Shown: piece by piece, positions 1 to 5,726 of the stretch
Layout of the letters: every line of letters begins with the position of its first letter
How positions within the stretch are numbered: the stretch's first letter is position 1
Assembly (NCBI GenBank): GCA_002898975.1
Contig: BEID01000114.1
Coordinates: 1-5,726 of the forward strand
From: a bacterium HR27
Lineage (GTDB): Bacteria > Chloroflexota > Chloroflexia > Thermomicrobiales > Thermomicrobiaceae
Direction: 5' to 3'
DNA length: 5,726 bases
Program-made: the position numbers and the translations under genes
Notes under the pieces: model-generated
The model's input: only the letters and a program-made list of their open reading frames with translations
The model's database searches: none
Told to the model about the DNA's origin: nothing

Positions 1-1152
1 GTGTCGAGTAACCGTAAATCTGGGGAAGCGGCTGCACCGGGGGGAACGATGGGCGTCCGCGTACAGGGGCTGAGTCTCAACTTCGGCGCCGCGACCATTC
101 TCCGCTCGGTCGACCTGGTCGTGGAAGACGGCGAGCTGTTCACGCTACTGGGGCCGAGCGGATGTGGCAAGACGACGCTGCTGCGCACGATCGCCGGTCT
201 CGAGCGGCCGAACGCGGGGCAGATCTGGATCGACGACCGCCTGGTGAACGACGCCGCACGCGGCGTCCTCGTCCCACCGGAAGCGCGCAACGTCGGGTTC
301 GTGTTTCAGTCGTATGCGCTCTGGCCGCACATGACCGTGGCCGAGAATGTCGCCTTCCCGCTCAAAATGCGCCGTCGACCGGCCAGCGAAATCCGCGAAC
401 GGGTGCACTGGGCCCTCGACATGGTCGGTCTGGGGCCGTTTGCCAGCCGGCCGGTCACGGCGCTGAGCGGTGGCCAACAGCAGCGGGTCGCGATCGCCCG
501 GGCCATCGTCGCCCAGCCCAAACTGCTGCTGATGGACGAGCCGCTCTCCAACCTGGACGCGGATCTGCGCCGCGAGGTGCGGGACGAGATCCGCAAGCTG
601 CAGCAGACACTGGGTATCACGACGATCTACGTCACGCACGACCAGGAAGAAGCGTTCGCGATTTCCGATCGCATCGCCGTGATGGAGGCGGGAGTCGTGC
701 TCCAAGTCGGCACTCCCCAGGAGCTGTACGAGTACCCGGCTGTCGACTTTGTCGCCCGCTTCCTCGGGCAACTGGTCGTCGAGGGAACGATCCGTACCGC
801 GGAGGAAGGCACATGGATCGAGTTCGGCGGCCACCTGGTACCCTGGGACGGCGAACGACTCGCTGCCGGGCCGGTTCGGGTTGCGCTCGATATCGCCAAG
901 CTCCGCCTGCTTCCCCCGGACGCCCTGGATGAAGGCCGCATCCGTCTGCCCGCGACGCTCGACCGCCTGACCTTCGCTGGTCGCTGGGGATGGCGAGCAC
1001 GGGTGCGGCTGTTCGACACCGTCTTGCTCGAGCTCTACACCCCGCATGCCTTCGCAGCGGCGGATCGCGTGTGGGTAACCGCTGAGCCTGGTTTTCTCAA
1101 GCTGGTCGGGCGTGCGCCCACCGAAGCCGAGACGGTTCGGCACCCCGCATGA
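1..1152 (+). CDS. ABC transporter ATP-binding protein (MalK/PotA/FbpC-like, with C-terminal TOBE-type region)
   Basis: This is the ATPase of an importer. It would act as a dimer on the cytoplasmic face of the membrane, hydrolysing ATP to drive solute uptake. All nucleotide-binding motifs are intact: Walker A GPSGCGKTT (51-59), Q-loop Gln103 in FQSYALWPHMTV, signature LSGGQQQR (155-162), Walker B LLLMDEP (175-181) with catalytic Glu180, D-loop SNLD (183-186) and H-loop His213. Residues from about 240 to 383 form the extra C-terminal region typical of importer ATPases of the MalK, PotA and FbpC groups, and 383 residues is a normal length for them. The GTG at base 1 is at the window edge, so its ribosome-binding site cannot be seen. 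An ATG at base 49 lies just before the conserved domain and is a good alternative start. No permease or binding protein is in the window; they would be expected upstream. The substrate cannot be read from the ATPase. The downstream demethylase hints at a methylated small molecule, which is inference. Confidence 0.93.
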   Translation: MSSNRKSGEAAAPGGTMGVRVQGLSLNFGAATILRSVDLVVEDGELFTLLGPSGCGKTTLLRTIAGLERPNAGQIWIDDRLVNDAARGVLVPPEARNVGFVFQSYALWPHMTVAENVAFPLKMRRRPASEIRERVHWALDMVGLGPFASRPVTALSGGQQQRVAIARAIVAQPKLLLMDEPLSNLDADLRREVRDEIRKLQQTLGITTIYVTHDQEEAFAISDRIAVMEAGVVLQVGTPQELYEYPAVDFVARFLGQLVVEGTIRTAEEGTWIEFGGHLVPWDGERLAAGPVRVALDIAKLRLLPPDALDEGRIRLPATLDRLTFAGRWGWRARVRLFDTVLLELYTPHAFAAADRVWVTAEPGFLKLVGRAPTEAETVRHPA

Positions 1153-1200
1153 GCGGCTTCGGCCACGCCTGGACGCTGTTTCGGAGAAAGGGTAACGACG

Positions 1201-2556
1201 ATGGCGAATGGGCACAGCAGAGTCATCCGGCGGACGGCACCCGACAGGCGGGTGCTGGAAGCAGACGTCTGTGTCGTCGGTGCAGGGATCAGCGGGGTCA
1301 CCGCTGCGACGCTGCTCGGACGGCATGGACGACGCGTCGTCCTAGTGGATGCATGCCCTTGGGTCGGCGGCCAAGCGGTCGGCGTCCCGATCGGCACGAT
1401 CGGCGGACTCTTCTCGAGCGGTCCGGAACCATACCTTTTGACCAGCATCTTTGCAACCGAAATCCTCGCCGAGCTGACCGAGCAGGACGCGTGCTTCTAC
1501 CAGCGGTCACGCCGCGCTCGGACGGTCAACGTGGTATACGACGAAGTGGTGTTGATGCGGATTTTCGAGCGGAAGCTTCGCGACGCGGGTGTGCGACTGT
1601 TGCTCGGCGGCGTGCTGGCGGAGGTCGAGCGGGATGACCGGCACATTCGCGCCGTCCGGGTTGCGACGCGCTTCGGACCGTGCGAAATCCGGGCCCGGGC
1701 CTTCGTCGAGACCTCCGGTGACGCCGCGCTCAGCTGGCTGGCCGGTCTGGCCTGCCGCACCGCGACCTTCCCGATTTACGGCACGCAGATCGTCATCGTC
1801 GAAGGCGTGGACTACAGTATCGCCGACGATCCGCACGAGATTATGTGGGAAGCCGAGCGCCTCTTCGCCGAAAAGCGCCACGAATACGGTCTGAGCCGGG
1901 AAAAGGGAGTCTTGTTTCCCTTGCCCAGTCGCAGCATGGCCGTACTCAACGTGACGCACGTGGCAACGCCGCTCGATCCGATCGCCTTCTGGGAAGAGGC
2001 AGCGCACGGTCGCGAGGAGGGCGAGCTCGCGTTCCAGCTCCTCAAGAACGAGTACCCAGAGGCCTTCGGCAAGGCACGCATCCGCACCATGGGACATCCC
2101 GGTATCCGGCAGACGCGCTCGATCGTCGGTCGCTCCATGCTGACAGTCGACGATGTCGTCGCCGGTACCCGGTTCGAGGACGCGGTCGCGCGCGTTGCCT
2201 GGCCGATCGAGCTGCACGACACCGCATCCGGCTATCGCTGGGAACCGTTCCCGGATGGACACGTGCACTACGTACCGCTTCGTTCGCTGGTGCACGCCGA
2301 GGCGGACAATCTGGTCGCGGCTGGCCGCTGTGTCGATGCCGATCCCTTTGCCTTGTCGAGCATCCGGGTGATGGGGCCCTGCATGGCGATGGCAGCGGCC
2401 GCTGCAGAAGCGATCGATCTCTTCCTCGACGGGTACGCATCAGTACACGAGGTGCCGGCTTCAGCCGTACAGGAGCGGGTTCGTCCCAACCTGGAGAGCC
2501 GGATGGAATGGCCACCGGAGGTCGCGACCCGTCCCGTGCTGCGGCCGCGCAGCTGA
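1201..2556 (+). CDS. FAD-dependent oxidoreductase, FAD_oxidored (PF12831) type
   Basis: This 451-residue flavoprotein is predicted to be cytoplasmic, as no signal peptide or membrane segment is evident. The N-terminal Rossmann dinucleotide fold is clear: VVGAGISG with GxGxxG at 27-32, and the ribose-binding acidic residue Asp50 at the end of the second strand. A GGQA stretch follows (56-59). A GxRxTRxxxG element (301-310) and the C-terminal flavin-binding segment NLVAAGRC (370-377), followed by SSIRVMGPCMAMA (from about 386), are arranged as in the FAD_oxidored family. Length is normal for that family. The ATG is preceded by a purine-rich site (GGAGAAAGGG, 1183-1192), 8 bases upstream. It starts 48 bases after the ABC ATPase gene and ends 36 bases before the demethylase, so the three are probably co-transcribed. 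The reaction is unknown. It may oxidise the transported compound or its demethylated product; nothing in the sequence specifies a substrate. Confidence 0.9.
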   Translation: MANGHSRVIRRTAPDRRVLEADVCVVGAGISGVTAATLLGRHGRRVVLVDACPWVGGQAVGVPIGTIGGLFSSGPEPYLLTSIFATEILAELTEQDACFYQRSRRARTVNVVYDEVVLMRIFERKLRDAGVRLLLGGVLAEVERDDRHIRAVRVATRFGPCEIRARAFVETSGDAALSWLAGLACRTATFPIYGTQIVIVEGVDYSIADDPHEIMWEAERLFAEKRHEYGLSREKGVLFPLPSRSMAVLNVTHVATPLDPIAFWEEAAHGREEGELAFQLLKNEYPEAFGKARIRTMGHPGIRQTRSIVGRSMLTVDDVVAGTRFEDAVARVAWPIELHDTASGYRWEPFPDGHVHYVPLRSLVHAEADNLVAAGRCVDADPFALSSIRVMGPCMAMAAAAAEAIDLFLDGYASVHEVPASAVQERVRPNLESRMEWPPEVATRPVLRPRS

Positions 2557-2592
2557 AGGACACGCGCGGGAGGCTGTAGCGAGAGAGGATCG

Positions 2593-3528
2593 ATGGCGAT
2601 GACCGCGTCAGCTGAAGCTCCGCGCAGCCTGCAAGAACTCATCGATCGCGTCCCGAACATCGTGGATCACCTGTTCCAGAATCCGAAGGGCGTCTGGCGG
2701 GCCGTGTTCCACAGCTTCCCGCCATCGCACCTCCCGCCCGAATTCACCAACTGGCGCGACGAGCAGCGGGCGCGTCGCGAAGGGGTCGCGCTTCTGGACC
2801 AATCGTTTCATATGACGAATCTCTTCCTCCGCGGACCGGACGCCGGGAAACTGCTCGAGCGACTGGGCGTGAACAGCTTTCGGCACTTCGGCTCGGGGCG
2901 TGCCAAGAACTTCGTGGCCTGCACCCCGGAGGGGTACGTCATCGGCGACAATGTGCTCTACGCGCTGAACGACGAAGAGTTCCTCTTCGTCGGCGGTGAA
3001 CCGGTGCTCAACTGGGTTTCCTTCCACGCGCAGACGGGCGACTTTCGTGTCACCGTCGAGCGTGACCCGCTCTGGTCGCTCAACCCGCAGGGCCGGCGCA
3101 GGCTCTATCGATTCCAGGTCGAGGGACCGCACGCTCCGGAGTTGCTCGCGAAGCTCCACGGAGGAGCACTTCCGGATATCGGCTTCTTCCGGCATACGGT
3201 GCTCTCGCTGGGAAGCTACCAGGTTCGCGTTCTCCGCCACAGCATGGCCGGCGTGCCCGGCTACGAACTCTCGGGTCCGTGGGAGGAGCGTGAAGCAGTC
3301 CGCACACTCATCGTCGAAGCTGGTCAGGAGTTCGGGATCCGCCTCGTCGGTTCGTTCGCCTACCTCTCGAGCGGTGGCATCGAATCGGGTTGGATTCCGC
3401 GACCGTTGCCCGCCATCTACACGAGCCCGGCGCTCCGCGCTTACCGCGAGTGGCTTCCGGCAACCACGCACGAAGCGGTGAGCTCGCTCGGTGGGAGCTT
3501 CTACTCGCCGAACATCGAAGACTACTAG
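2593..3528 (+). CDS. LigM-like tetrahydrofolate-dependent O-demethylase (GcvT superfamily), N-terminal 311 residues up to an in-frame TAG
   Basis: LigM-family enzymes move the O-methyl group of vanillate or 3-O-methylgallate to tetrahydrofolate, giving 5-methyl-THF and a free phenol. Recognisable family blocks are FTNWRDEQRA, LLDQSFHM (67-74), LGVNSF, TPEGYVIGDN, HSMAGVPGYEL, GIESGWIPRPLPAIY, WLPATTHEA and GGSFYSPNIEDY at the end. Gln70 and His73 and the tyrosine at 257 (in SFAYLSSGGIESGW) appear to match active-site residues of characterised LigM; this alignment is from memory. The chosen ATG follows AGAGAGG (2582-2588) with a 4-base gap, and a second ATG at 2599 is equally possible. The frame stops at TAG (3526-3528), yet homology continues in the same frame to 4023. 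The full protein would have 476 positions, about the family length of roughly 470. As read, the product lacks the C-terminal barrel domain and is probably inactive unless the stop is read through or is a sequence error. DmdA or other GcvT-like methyltransferases are the alternatives; the LigM fit is clearly better. Confidence 0.85.
   Translation: MAMTASAEAPRSLQELIDRVPNIVDHLFQNPKGVWRAVFHSFPPSHLPPEFTNWRDEQRARREGVALLDQSFHMTNLFLRGPDAGKLLERLGVNSFRHFGSGRAKNFVACTPEGYVIGDNVLYALNDEEFLFVGGEPVLNWVSFHAQTGDFRVTVERDPLWSLNPQGRRRLYRFQVEGPHAPELLAKLHGGALPDIGFFRHTVLSLGSYQVRVLRHSMAGVPGYELSGPWEEREAVRTLIVEAGQEFGIRLVGSFAYLSSGGIESGWIPRPLPAIYTSPALRAYREWLPATTHEAVSSLGGSFYSPNIEDY
3526..3528 (+). other. In-frame amber (TAG) codon inside the LigM-like gene
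   Basis: The codons around it read Asn-Ile-Glu-Asp-Tyr-TAG-Leu-Thr-Pro-Phe-Glu-Leu-Gly. Family members, as I recall them, have Asp-Tyr-Tyr-(Leu/Val)-Thr-Pro at this place. The TAG therefore stands where a tyrosine codon (TAC or TAT) is expected, one base change away. There is no frameshift: the flanking codons are in register on both sides. A point nonsense mutation or a base-call error is the simplest reading. Readthrough or amber decoding as an amino acid cannot be excluded from this window, but nothing here (no amber suppressor tRNA, no pyl genes) supports it. Confidence 0.85.
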
Positions 3529-4023
3529 CTGACACCATTCGAACTCGGACTCGGTCACGTCGTCAAGTTCGACCACGACTTCATCGGGCGCGCGGCGCTG
3601 GAGGAACACGCCCGGACGACGCGCCGCCGCAAGGTCACGCTCGTGTGGCATCCCGACGATGCGGCGCGCATCTTCCGGTCGCTGCTCGAGGCTGGACCGA
3701 TGGCTCGCTATCTCGATCTTCCGTGGCTCCACTATGCGAGCTGGCAATACGACAAGGTGCTCGACCAGCACGGCGAGCTGATCGGCTTCGCCCTCTACGC
3801 TGCGTATACGGCGAACGAACGAGCGCTCCTCGCGCTGGCGGTGATCGACGAAGCGTTCAGCACACCCGGGACGGAGGTGCTGCTCGTCTGGGGCGAGGAC
3901 GGCGGCGCGCGGAGCGGTCCGTGGATCGAGCGCCACGAACCGGTCGCGGTGCGTGCCACGGTTCAACCCGCACCGATCAGCCAGGCTGCGCGGGACTATC
4001 GCTTCCGGCTCCGCGGCCGGTGA
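3529..4023 (+). pseudogene. C-terminal part of the LigM-like O-demethylase, separated by the in-frame TAG
   Basis: These 164 codons stay in the frame of the upstream segment and end at TGA (4021-4023). They begin with LTPFELGLGHVVKFDHDFIGRAALEEHA, shown here only to place the match: it is the usual GcvT/LigM block before the C-terminal barrel. They continue with RRKVTLVWHPDD, LPWLHYASWQYDKVLD, YTANERALLALAVID and GTEVLLVWGEDGG, all typical of the C-terminal domain. No other stop or frameshift is visible, and codon use matches the first part, so any inactivation would be recent. If translated alone, the first usable start is GTG at 3643, with only a weak AAGGT 7 bases upstream; a free-standing C-terminal domain is unlikely to be functional. 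This piece and the preceding one should be treated as one locus, 2593-4023. Confidence 0.8.
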
Positions 4024-4307
4024 GCGAGTGCGACAACAAATCGACTTGTTCGCATGCTTAGGGAATTTACAACCAGACAGGCCTCAGGGCCATGACGCTT
4101 GGCAAGACAGAAATCACACGAGCCCGTCCTGGCTGGGTGCCTTGTCTCGACCTCGGTCGCGTCCCTAACAGCACGGGCGGATGCTCCTGCCTGTTCCCGC
4201 GTGCGGCGCGCCTCTTTCCGCAAGAAGGGGTTCACCCGCTCAGCCCTGGAGCAATTGAACGCGCTGCTCGGCCGCTGATTGCCGTCAGGATTGCCGTAAA
4301 GAGCGTC
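4024..4307. other. Intergenic stretch with no convincing gene
   Basis: The sequence between the demethylase locus and the stem-loop holds no reading frame that I recognise or that has a credible ribosome-binding site. Just after the TGA there is an imperfect hairpin, AACAA/TTGTT with flanking GCG/CGC and a 2-base bulge (4030-4053). It has no T-run, so it is not a good intrinsic terminator by itself. A short frame near 4200-4279 reads FRKKGFTRSALEQLNALLGR before a stop, but has no start, no ribosome site and no family I can name. Confidence 0.55.
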
Positions 4308-4340
4308 AACGGCCGGTCGATGCGGACCGGCCGTTCTTTC
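4308..4340. terminator. Perfect 11-bp stem-loop between convergent units, probable bidirectional terminator
   Basis: AACGGCCGGTC (4308-4318) pairs perfectly with GACCGGCCGTT (4325-4335) around a 6-base loop. On the + strand the stem runs into TTCTTTC, a moderately T-rich tail. On the - strand the tail (GACGCTCTTTAC) is poorer. The element lies between the + strand operon ending at 4023 and the - strand tRNA-Lys ending at 4368, the place where a shared terminator is expected. The long gap from the demethylase stop (about 285 bases) makes its main client uncertain; the tRNA 3' end is only about 33 bases away. Confidence 0.6.
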
Positions 4341-4367
4341 GGTTCCGCGTCGTTTCGCGGTCTTTCC

Positions 4368-4443
4368 TGGTAGGCCGGGTGGGACTCGAACCCACAACCC
4401 GCGGATTAAAAGTCCGCTGCTCTGCCAGTTGAGCTACCAGCCC
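4368..4443 (-). tRNA. trnK: tRNA-Lys (anticodon UUU), CCA end encoded
   Basis: On the - strand the sequence folds as a standard cloverleaf. The acceptor stem is GGGCTGG with CCGGCCT (7 pairs including two G-U wobbles), then TA at positions 8-9 and a D stem GCTC/GAGC. The anticodon stem is GCGGA/TCCGC with loop CTTTTAA, giving anticodon UUU for lysine. A 5-base variable loop and T stem GTGGG/CCCAC with loop TTCGAGT follow. The discriminator base is A, and CCA is encoded in the DNA (4368-4370). The gene is 73 bases plus CCA. No standard -35/-10 pair is obvious upstream; a TAGGAT at 4475-4480 (- strand) is a possible but weak -10. Confidence 0.97.
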
Positions 4444-4447
4444 GCGC

Positions 4448-4474
4448 GAATCCGGACACGCACTCGCCGGATTC
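4448..4474. repeat. 8-bp perfect inverted repeat just upstream of tRNA-Lys
   Basis: GAATCCGG (4448-4455) and CCGGATTC (4467-4474) are exact reverse complements separated by 11 bases. The element starts 4 bases before the 5' end of the mature tRNA and would form a hairpin in the pre-tRNA leader if transcription begins just upstream. It could instead be a protein-binding site. There is no T-run beside it, so a terminator role is not supported. Confidence 0.5.
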
Positions 4475-4711
4475 ATCCTAAGTGTACGTGATCGACAGCT
4501 CCCCGTGCAGCACTCGCGCACGACGCCGGCTCGCCTTCAGCACTCGGGCCCAGAGCTGCTGGTCAAGCCTCCCGGGTCAGTGCGTCGGCTCCGTCAACCG
4601 CCTACTTGGGCTCCATCCCGTGCACGTTCGCGCGCCAGGAGCATGCCCGCGTTGTTGCGCTGGCGCCTCGCCGCTCGCGACTCGTCCAGCGTGTACCCTT
4701 CCGCACGAACG

Positions 4712-4719
4712 AGGAGGTG
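4712..4719 (+). promoter_or_regulatory. Strong ribosome-binding site AGGAGGTG for the 85-residue protein
   Basis: AGGAGGTG matches the 16S anti-Shine-Dalgarno sequence over 8 bases and lies 5 bases before the ATG at 4725. It decides the start of the downstream gene, although the reading frame stays open upstream to 4482. The upstream extension has no ribosome site and an arginine/serine/cysteine-rich composition unlike a real protein. No clear promoter is visible in 4475-4711. Confidence 0.85.
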
Positions 4720-4724
4720 CGCCG

Positions 4725-4982
4725 ATGACCGTGCTCGACGAAGCCCACGCCCGCATGCTCGTCCTGCGCGCGCTCGACCAGCTCGGCGGCCCCCGCGCGG
4801 TCTACCGGTCGCCGCGCCATCCGTTTTCGCCGGCTGGCATGAGAACGGTCCGTGTCGACGACTACGAGGTCCGCGTTCGCTACGGGGAGATCAGCTCGCC
4901 CGCGGTGGCCGAGCTGGCCGGCTTCGTCTTCGAGATCCGCGACGAGGAGCTGATTCTCCTCTTCGCGCCACCGGAACGATGA
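4725..4982 (+). CDS. Small conserved-looking protein of unknown function (85 aa)
   Basis: I do not recognise this family. The protein is short, soluble in appearance and acidic to neutral, with no signal peptide, membrane segment or cysteine motif. The first 20 residues (LDEAHARMLVLRALDQLGG) look like an amphipathic helix. The rest alternates charged and hydrophobic residues as in a beta-rich fold (VRVDDYEVRVRYGEI, then GFVFEIRDEELILLFAPPER at the C-terminus). The start is fixed by the strong ribosome site 5 bases upstream. Its TGA overlaps the ATG of the next gene (ATGA at 4979-4982), so the two are very likely translated together, and the protein may serve the membrane protein that follows. 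That functional link is inference from position only. Confidence 0.75.
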   Translation: MTVLDEAHARMLVLRALDQLGGPRAVYRSPRHPFSPAGMRTVRVDDYEVRVRYGEISSPAVAELAGFVFEIRDEELILLFAPPER

Positions 4983-5726
4983 GCGCGCATCGGGCTCGCC
5001 CGCTCTTCCGCCTGTTCGCCGGCGCTCTGCTCGCTGCACCGATCGCCCACCTCGGCTACCGGCGCGGTGCGCTCGACTTCGGCGGTGCCCTCGCGAGTAC
5101 GGCAGTGGGCACGCTCGTCTTCGCCGGTGGCGGGCTCGCCTGGTCGCTGCCGATGATCGGCTTTTTCGGCTCGGCGAGCGCACTCACCCGCCTGCGCGCC
5201 CAGCTCGGCACACGCACGAATGGGCATCAACCGGCACACCCGGCTCGCACAGCACGGCAGGTGGCAGCAAACGGTGGGGTCGCCGCGCTGCTCGGACTGA
5301 TTCAGCTCGCGGCGAGGCGTCCTGCCCGGTTCACCCTGCCGTACCTCGGCGCGGTCGCCGCCGCTGCAGCCGACACGTGGGCGACCGAAGTGGGGGCACT
5401 CAGTCCATGGCCGCCGCGTTCGCTCAGGACCGGTCGCCGTGTGCCGCACGGCACTTCGGGTGCTATCTCCGCACCCGGTACGCTCGCGATGGTCGCCGGG
5501 GCCGGATTCATCGCAGTCCTGTCGCCGCGCCGCTCTCCCCGCTGGGTCGTCCTGCTCGCCGGCTGTGCCGGCGCTCTCGTTGACAGCTTGCTCGGTGCCA
5601 CGCTCCAGGCGCGCTACCGCTGCGAACGCTGCGGCCGCGTCGTAGAAGATCCACAGCACGGATGCCAGGCCCGCCTCCAGCGTGTGAGCGGGCTCCCCGG
5701 ACTGACCAACGATACGGTCAACGCGC
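4979..5726 (+). CDS. DUF92/TMEM19-family integral membrane protein, 3' end outside the window
   Basis: Reading from the ATG at 4979, the frame is open to the window edge (249 codons). It shows the conserved DUF92 blocks: DTWATEVG (132-139) followed by LSPWPPRSLRTGRRVP, then HGTSGAIS (157-164), DSLLGATLQA (202-211), a CxxC pair (Cys215, Cys218) plus Cys229, and GLTNDTVNA at the edge. Hydrophobic segments near 12-25, 34-66, 95-112, 118-131, 165-183 and 188-206 predict a multi-pass inner-membrane protein. Family members are usually about 250-280 residues, so only a short tail is missing. The plant homologue VTE6 is a phytyl-phosphate kinase, so prenyl-phosphate phosphorylation is a possible role, but bacterial members are mostly uncharacterised. 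It overlaps the preceding 85-residue gene by 4 bases and has only a weak ribosome site of its own, so translational coupling is expected. Confidence 0.9.
   Translation, partial: MSAHRARPLFRLFAGALLAAPIAHLGYRRGALDFGGALASTAVGTLVFAGGGLAWSLPMIGFFGSASALTRLRAQLGTRTNGHQPAHPARTARQVAANGGVAALLGLIQLAARRPARFTLPYLGAVAAAAADTWATEVGALSPWPPRSLRTGRRVPHGTSGAISAPGTLAMVAGAGFIAVLSPRRSPRWVVLLAGCAGALVDSLLGATLQARYRCERCGRVVEDPQHGCQARLQRVSGLPGLTNDTVNA

Noticed and set aside
145..1326. A 393-codon open frame on the - strand opposite the ABC ATPase
   Set aside because: It is antisense to an ATPase with all motifs intact, has no recognisable domain, and spans two + strand genes.
1149..1637. A + strand frame whose ATG overlaps the ABC ATPase stop (ATGA)
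   Set aside because: The overlap looks like coupling, but the frame runs about 440 bases into the FAD oxidoreductase gene out of frame, and its protein is Arg/Gly-rich without motifs.
3526..3528. Pyrrolysine or programmed readthrough at the TAG as a new recoding system
   Set aside because: The expected residue is an ordinary tyrosine, one base away. No decoding genes, stimulatory stem-loop or suppressor tRNA is visible, so I keep it only as an untested alternative.
2608..3966. A 452-codon open frame on the - strand opposite the demethylase
   Set aside because: It is antisense to a gene with clear family homology. Its composition (Arg-, Glu- and Val-rich, no motif) is typical of shadow frames in GC-rich DNA. 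Its openness across the TAG site is incidental.
4030..4053. Hairpin directly after the demethylase stop as its terminator
   Set aside because: The stem is short and AT-rich, has a 2-base bulge, and is not followed by a T-run.
4092..4373. A 93-codon + strand frame in the intergenic stretch
   Set aside because: It has no ribosome-binding site, no recognisable family, and it runs through the stem-loop and into the tRNA 3' end.
4306..4521. A - strand reading frame containing LVAQLAEQRTFNPRVVGSSP
   Set aside because: This is the well-known false translation of a tRNA gene; it covers the tRNA-Lys and is not a protein.
1..5726. CRISPR array, insertion sequence, phage genes or an integration site at the tRNA
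   Set aside because: No regularly spaced repeats, transposase or integrase motifs, or duplicated tRNA 3' end were found in the window.

Overview
The window is GC-rich bacterial chromosomal DNA. Its genes have good Shine-Dalgarno sites, short gaps and operon-like packing. Composition, the tRNA-Lys with an encoded CCA end and the DUF92 membrane protein would suit a Chloroflexota/Thermomicrobia-type or actinobacterial genome. I cannot settle the taxon from this sequence, so treat that as a weak guess.

Left part (1-4023, + strand): an operon-like run of three genes separated by 48 and 36 bases. They are an ABC-transporter ATPase with a C-terminal regulatory (TOBE-type) region, an FAD-dependent oxidoreductase of the FAD_oxidored (PF12831) type, and a tetrahydrofolate-dependent O-demethylase of the LigM/GcvT superfamily. 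Together they look like the distal end of an uptake-plus-catabolism operon for a small methylated, perhaps aromatic, substrate. Permease and binding-protein genes would be expected upstream, outside the window. The O-demethylase gene is interrupted by an in-frame TAG at 3526-3528. It sits where the family normally has a second tyrosine in an Asp-Tyr-Tyr-x-Thr-Pro motif. The remaining 164 codons continue in the same frame, fully recognisable, to a TGA at 4021-4023. This is the most notable observation in the window.

Middle (4024-4724): no convincing protein gene. It holds a perfect 11-bp stem-loop (4308-4335) between converging transcription units, a tRNA-Lys(UUU) on the - strand (4368-4443), and an 8-bp inverted repeat just upstream of the tRNA.

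Right part (4725-5726, + strand): a two-gene unit. A small 85-residue protein of unknown function has a textbook AGGAGGTG ribosome-binding site. Its stop codon overlaps the ATG of a DUF92/TMEM19-family integral membrane protein (ATGA overlap), which runs off the right edge of the window.

Apart from the amber-interrupted demethylase locus, I see nothing that needs a new biological system to explain it.
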